From Deltaproteobacteria bacterium (GTDB lineage: Bacteria > Desulfobacterota > DSM-4660 > Desulfatiglandales > HGW-15), in NCBI GenBank assembly GCA_019308525.1, contig JAFDIC010000265.1, positions 1-10,123 on the forward strand: a DNA stretch of 10,123 nucleotides, given 5' to 3'. The translations under genes and the position numbers were made by a program. Of this stretch, positions 8,001 to 10,123 are shown piece after piece; the stretch's first letter is position 1, and each line of letters starts with the position of its first letter. Below the pieces are notes generated by a model, which searched no databases, was not told the DNA's origin, and was given only the letters and a program-made list of their open reading frames with translations.

Positions 8001-8274
8001 TGAGCGCCTTGATAAATATTGGAGGGATGCCCCCGTAGTCTATATACTTCCTGTGGGTCTTATCAAAGAATACCCCTATGACGCTGACGCCGTCGTCGTA
8101 GTAAACGGGGCTCTCTGAAAATATGATATTGTTGATGGCGCCGCGCTCGATGCGGGCAGCAGTATCCCTGGAAACCCGTAAATAGACCACCGCCGATAGG
8201 CCGGCAAGCAATACCAGCAGCAAAGTAAATGTAATAATAAATACTTTAACGATATTCTTAAACCTTTTTCTCAC
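5050..8274 (-). CDS. Class A penicillin-binding protein (PBP1a-like glycosyltransferase/transpeptidase) with a large insertion
   Basis: A bifunctional peptidoglycan synthase of 1074 aa. Residues 11-33 form the membrane anchor. The GT51 glycosyltransferase domain (about 55-240) has its catalytic Glu95 in EDKNFF and the GGSTITQQ motif at 126-133. An OB-like segment lies around 365-440. The transpeptidase has Ser496-Ile-Phe-Lys499 (SxxK), Ser553-Glu-Asn555 (SxN) and Lys926-Thr-Gly928-Thr (KTGT). The SxN-to-KTG distance of 371 residues is far longer than I recall for E. coli PBP1a or PBP1b (about 190 and 125), because of a charged helical insertion at about 575-800. Start GTG 8272-8274 is the only in-frame start after an upstream TAA, and AGAGG lies 9 nt before it. 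The periplasmic domains act on lipid II and stem peptides. The gene sits between an ATP-grasp gene and a lipoprotein gene. Confidence 0.95.
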   Translation of the reverse strand: MRKRFKNIVKVFIITFTLLLVLLAGLSAVVYLRVSRDTAARIERGAINNIIFSESPVYYDDGVSVIGVFFDKTHRKYIDYGGIPPIFIKALIAAEDKNFFQHHGFDPKAILRAMIANIKAGKVVQGGSTITQQTAKNIFKRERRSLKAKIKELVQAILLERKYSKEEILEMYVNQFFVTGFGRGLRIASRYFFDKEARDLDLVEAAFIAGSVKGPSRYNPFIKKTPLERERAMRLAKKRKDYVLRNMFNMGMISEDEYLDAREREVPFKQGRITYKLNVVLDYVRDQLESDFFRSVLEEEGISNIATSGIRIYTSIDREIQDGALRSMRSHLPILDVKISGYTQNALRADEQYPGRSFRKSPDGLPFLSRVTHINPDPNNPYMVVSWEDGGGVVDYEGLKTMGRAWTVWKHGQGARFGREKAVEFLRQFQVGDLVAVRTAERESGRNSGKHLELSKIPELEGGIVVLNNGMIKAMVGGFFNRFFNRAVDAKRQLGSIFKTLVFTAALKLKWNNLDPLYNVRDLFPFESTYYFPAPDHEPRAEKVSLAWAGADSENLATVWLLYHLSDRLNMAEFRRVVESVGLNRREGETYEAYVRRIRDHYGVVVNRNSIMEAAFEEAKKILEPDVIFEEDEELMENLRRLHFKINPELIDLNNPEEARISRLDFYRLRQVNAEMMRKVQSVMEDPDQLDPKVLEGFYHILESPGAPPRVVYTTEGKTGEGGSAPWMPIPVRVLRETLGGIDPGAIWIENVLPSKYLELLDNHTNRLFQRMANLRKYDAQLLYRIRDFKTLVNLHFVIQLARDMGITTPLDPVLSFPLGANSISILDAALAYHTIMTGKIYPLGNSLTPDLVPLITRIVDRDGEVIWQYRPRPRRVLPQVVSAQVTEILRLVVTKGTGRRARDAVRIAFDIEGEQVSSPIQSYGKTGTADRLINSSFVGYIPGPKGDTGQLDLGSGYVIASYVGFDDNRPMKGERIAIYGASGALPLWIDTANTIANSSEYKEHLQAADFIFGSSPMSPVGSREMQAVAVSQISGLPLRRQVGTGTESRFRVLSYATITANGSVKLERLFDPD

Positions 8275-8334
8275 CTCGCTTCGCCTCTTTCGCCTGGCAA
8301 GAGATAACTCCCTTGCGCCCGGATTTCCCGATGA

Positions 8335-9126
8335 TTACAGTCTGCACAGGGAAGTCACTTTATCCATGATAATCTTCTTCAAGTCCATGCCTTTTTGCCT
8401 GAGGGCCTTGCGCCCGTATTTCATATTGGCTTCAATAAGATACCATATCCCCCGGTGGGGAATGAAATCCAGTCCTACATCGTCAAACCGGCATTTGAGG
8501 GCCACCTCTGTTGCGATCTGGAATATCTCCCTGGGAATGTCGGCAAAATTTATTCTACCTCCCTGTAACACATTGCTTCTGAATCCGCCGGGAGGAACCT
8601 CCCGCCAGTAGGCCAGGATGGGCTGATAATTGATGAGTACCACCCTGATGTCCCTTTCATGGGGCAGGTATTCCTGGATATAGGCAACTCTGGTCATTTT
8701 CAAGTAGTTGTCCAGTGTCTGCCTGTCCATGATCATGAATACTCCCTTGCCCCCCGAGGAGGCCCTGGGAAGCTTTGCGATGAAGGGGAAACTGAATTCT
8801 TTCAAAATATCCTTGTGATGAAGGTGATAGTAGATACGGGTCCTGGGATGGGGTATCTCCAGCATGGAAAACAGGGTTGTCTGCTTGATCTTCTCATCCG
8901 CGTAGAGGTGGGTCTCGAGACTCGGAAATATCCTTTTACCCATGGTGTGAAAGAACTGGGCGTAATTGTGTGTGGGGTAAAGGATCATGGGAGCTTCGGA
9001 CATGTAACTCCTCTCTCGAGGAGTATAGTCGTGATAGTTGGGCCTGACCCCAAGGGTCAGCACTTCGGGCAGCCCTTTCAGCCTGCTTCCGAGAGCTACA
9101 AAGCGCCAGGTATTCCCTCCGGTCAT
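8335..9126 (-). CDS. RimK-like ATP-grasp domain protein
   Basis: A 263-aa protein of the ATP-grasp superfamily, whose members ligate a carboxylate to an amine or thiol through an acyl-phosphate. The ATG at 9126 is preferred over a TTG at 9144 because GGGGAGG lies five bases before it. Residues 1-70 form a pre-ATP-grasp region (WRFVALGSRL). Lys118 (FIAKLPRASS) and the glycine-rich loop SSGGKGV (123-129) should bind ATP. Glu152 (IQEYL) begins the central strand, then RDIR (158-161), and Asp219 (DVGLD) with Glu232-Ala-Asn234 (IEANMKYG) supply the magnesium site. The substrate is unknown. It starts the minus-strand train, and its stop lies 60 nt before the PBP start, so a role in envelope or peptide-crosslink modification is possible but unproven. 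Confidence 0.85.
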   Translation of the reverse strand: MTGGNTWRFVALGSRLKGLPEVLTLGVRPNYHDYTPRERSYMSEAPMILYPTHNYAQFFHTMGKRIFPSLETHLYADEKIKQTTLFSMLEIPHPRTRIYYHLHHKDILKEFSFPFIAKLPRASSGGKGVFMIMDRQTLDNYLKMTRVAYIQEYLPHERDIRVVLINYQPILAYWREVPPGGFRSNVLQGGRINFADIPREIFQIATEVALKCRFDDVGLDFIPHRGIWYLIEANMKYGRKALRQKGMDLKKIIMDKVTSLCRL

Positions 9127-9276
9127 TTTTCCTCCCCAAGACAAGAGTCATTTCCTAAGGGCAGTTTTTACCCTAGTTCCTGGTCAAGCTCTTGGAAACG
9201 GTGATAAGATGTGCTGGTGTGCCTATATTGAGCAAGTCATGGTCCAATCATCAGGTTGAGTCGGGAAAACTCTTTT
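9127..9276. other. Upstream region of the ATP-grasp/PBP gene train
   Basis: About 150 bp that must contain the leader of the minus-strand train if it has its own promoter. I see TTGACC at about 9182-9187 (minus strand) but no well-spaced -10 hexamer, and no sigma-54 type site. A GAGT/ACTC stem of only 4 bp near 9255-9275 is too weak to call a terminator for the preceding gene, so read-through from the ribbon-helix-helix gene cannot be excluded. Confidence 0.3.
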
Positions 9277-9483
9277 TTACGGCTGTAATGACGGTAGCAA
9301 ATAGCTGTGATTTCTTTCTATATATTCACGGATGATCTTGTCCAGAATTTCTTCCAGGCTGGTATCCTCCATGGCGGCGGCTGCCTTCAGGCGCTTCCAA
9401 AAAACGTAGTTCACCTTGATTTGCACAGGCACCCAGCCTTCGTCTTTCTTGTTCCTCCTCCTTCTTATCCCGCTCTTTTCCAT
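9277..9483 (-). CDS. Small ribbon-helix-helix (Arc/CopG-like) predicted DNA-binding protein
   Basis: A 68-aa basic protein. After a basic N-terminal arm (RRRRNKK, 7-13) comes a short strand (WVPVQIKV, about 17-24), helix A (about 26-38, VFWKRLKAAAAM), a turn with EDTSLEE, and helix B (LEEILDKIIREYIERN, about 43-58). This strand-helix-helix order and size fit dimeric RHH repressors, where the paired strands enter the major groove. There is no toxin ORF next to it: the flanking genes are an ATP-grasp gene and an amidohydrolase gene, both larger and unrelated. The ATG at 9483 has a GGGGG Shine-Dalgarno-like run 8-9 nt upstream. Autoregulation is plausible given the AT-rich repeats upstream. Which genes it controls is unknown. 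The family call is by pattern only. Confidence 0.65.
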   Translation of the reverse strand: MEKSGIRRRRNKKDEGWVPVQIKVNYVFWKRLKAAAAMEDTSLEEILDKIIREYIERNHSYLLPSLQP

Positions 9484-9492
9484 GCTCTTAAC

Positions 9493-9506
9493 CCCCTATC
9501 CAGGGG
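9493..9506 (-). promoter_or_regulatory. Hairpin covering the Shine-Dalgarno of the ribbon-helix-helix gene
   Basis: On the minus strand CCCCT (9506-9502) pairs with AGGGG (9497-9493) around the loop GGAT. The AGGGGG run is the only ribosome-binding-like sequence before the ATG at 9483, so a folded leader would hide it. The stem is seen; an effect on translation is inference. Confidence 0.35.
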
Positions 9507-9541
9507 AACCCTAACATATTACTTAAGTTATTTCAATAAAC

Positions 9542-9592
9542 TAATTATAATTAAGATATTAAGATATATTAGATTTCTAGACCTATTAAGAT
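9542..9592. promoter_or_regulatory. AT-rich putative operator: 12-bp palindrome and three ATTAAGAT repeats
   Basis: This strongly AT-rich tract lies 59-109 bp upstream of the ribbon-helix-helix start. It contains the perfect palindrome TAATTATAATTA (9542-9553), two tandem ATTAAGAT copies (9550-9557 and 9558-9565) and a third at 9585-9592. Tandem or inverted short half-sites are how RHH repressors commonly bind their own promoters, so this is a candidate operator. TTGAAA (minus strand, about 9533-9538) with TAGGGT after a 17-bp spacer is a possible but poor promoter. Confidence 0.4.
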
Positions 9593-9715
9593 TATATGAA
9601 AGGAGCCATATATGGCCCATTCAAAAGTCACGGTCCCTGCCGACTCCCTGGCTCTTGGGTGCTCGCCACGCAGGGGGTCAGCAAAAAAACTCCAGTGGAC
9701 CAGATTTCCTCGCCG

Positions 9716-10123
9716 TCAAGTTTTGCCCGAAGACACCCATCCTTTGACCTTCTCCGCCTTCTCCTTGGCGTCCATCATGATTTCGGCAATATCCAGGTGT
9801 GCCAGCCTCCTATTCTCCATGACAAGGCGACCGTTTATGATTGCATGAACCACGTCGCTGCCCTTGGCCGCGTAAACGAGATGGGAGTAGGGATTATACA
9901 TGGGCGTGAGATGGGGTTTTTCAAGGTCAAGGACTATGACGTCGGCCTTCTTACCGATCTCTATGGATCCGATTTTGTCTCCCATGCCAAGCGCCCCGGC
10001 ACCTTCCTTCGTGGCCATTTTCAGCACGGTCAAGGCATCCATAACAGTGGTGTCGAGTGTACTCAGCTTGTGAAGTTTCGCGGCCATGTCCATTTCGGAA
10101 AACATGTCCAGGTTGTTGTTGGA
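9716..10123 (-). CDS. mtaD: 5-methylthioadenosine/S-adenosylhomocysteine deaminase-type amidohydrolase, C-terminal part
   Basis: The last 135 codons of a gene that runs in from beyond base 10123 on the minus strand. The first visible residues (SNNNLDMFSEMDMAAKLHK) match the segment after the catalytic GTDG Asp in MtaD/TrzA-type amidohydrolases. They are followed by the family's C-terminal beta domain: IGSIEIGKKADVIVLDL, then PHLTPMYNPYSHLVYAAKGSDV and INGRLVMENR. These metal-dependent cytoplasmic enzymes deaminate MTA or SAH to the inosyl compounds in methionine salvage. The metal-binding HxH and the other catalytic residues are outside the window, so the exact substrate rests on this C-terminal similarity; a related cytosine- or guanine-deaminase-like or chlorohydrolase-type member is possible. 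No clear terminator follows the TGA, only a T7 run without a good stem. Confidence 0.8.
   Translation of the reverse strand, partial: SNNNLDMFSEMDMAAKLHKLSTLDTTVMDALTVLKMATKEGAGALGMGDKIGSIEIGKKADVIVLDLEKPHLTPMYNPYSHLVYAAKGSDVVHAIINGRLVMENRRLAHLDIAEIMMDAKEKAEKVKGWVSSGKT

Noticed and set aside
9604..9616. GCCATATATGGC, a 12-bp perfect palindrome
   Set aside because: A single symmetrical site without a neighbouring partner or regulated gene start; it may be chance in this AT-rich junction.
9640..9715. CCCTGC/GCAGGG complementary arms and a T7 run after the amidohydrolase stop, considered as a terminator or small RNA
   Set aside because: The arms are about 30 nt apart and are not followed directly by the T-run; the run itself has only a 4-bp stem before it.
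9307..9747. Plus-strand ORF of 146 codons across the ribbon-helix-helix gene
   Set aside because: It is antisense to the better supported small gene and the amidohydrolase end, and the sequence over the AT-rich tract is Ile/Leu/Tyr-rich by composition only.
9612..9848. Plus-strand ORF of 78 codons with a good Shine-Dalgarno (AGGAG) before its ATG
   Set aside because: It runs antisense across the end of the conserved amidohydrolase gene, and its composition (many Pro, Arg, Ser) is not that of a folded protein.

Overview
The window looks like the chromosome of a Gram-negative anaerobe of the Desulfobacterota (former Deltaproteobacteria). This placement is an inference. It rests on the gene complement, on an inner-membrane PBP plus a lipoprotein with a canonical lipobox, on the moderately GC-rich composition, and on a palindromic intergenic repeat that resembles, from memory, repeats in sulfate reducers and syntrophs. 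No rRNA, tRNA, CRISPR array, insertion sequence or phage gene is visible.

Left part, plus strand (1-2086): the 3' part of an M29-family metalloaminopeptidase gene, cut by the window edge, is followed by a ~140-bp imperfectly palindromic repeat (1044-1183). Next comes a 257-aa YprB-type DEDDy exonuclease-like protein with an N-terminal helix-hairpin-helix, ending in a GC-rich stem-loop at its stop codon. A ~300-bp convergent intergenic region (2087-2383) separates it from the minus-strand genes.

Centre, minus strand, read from 9126 down to 2384: a tightly packed gene train that is probably one operon. It encodes a RimK-like ATP-grasp protein, a very long (1074 aa) class A penicillin-binding protein, a TPR-like lipoprotein that is apparently split by a frameshift into two overlapping ORFs, an FxsA membrane protein and a PfkB-family sugar kinase. 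Gaps are 60, 10, 10 and 7 nt. The core is a peptidoglycan synthase next to an outer-membrane-type lipoprotein, which suggests a PBP/lipoprotein-activator pair analogous to PBP1b-LpoP or PBP1a-LpoA. The ATP-grasp protein may be part of the same envelope function, but nothing in the sequence proves it.

Right part, minus strand (9277-10123): a small ribbon-helix-helix protein with an AT-rich, repeat-containing upstream region, then the C-terminal part of a 5-methylthioadenosine/S-adenosylhomocysteine deaminase-type amidohydrolase, cut by the window edge.

Most of the window is ordinary housekeeping and envelope content. The points most worth a second look are the large insertion in the PBP transpeptidase domain with a C9 homopolymer inside it, the split lipoprotein, the PBP-lipoprotein pairing, the palindromic repeat, and the putative operator upstream of the ribbon-helix-helix gene. 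I see no clear evidence of a new defence or mobile system.
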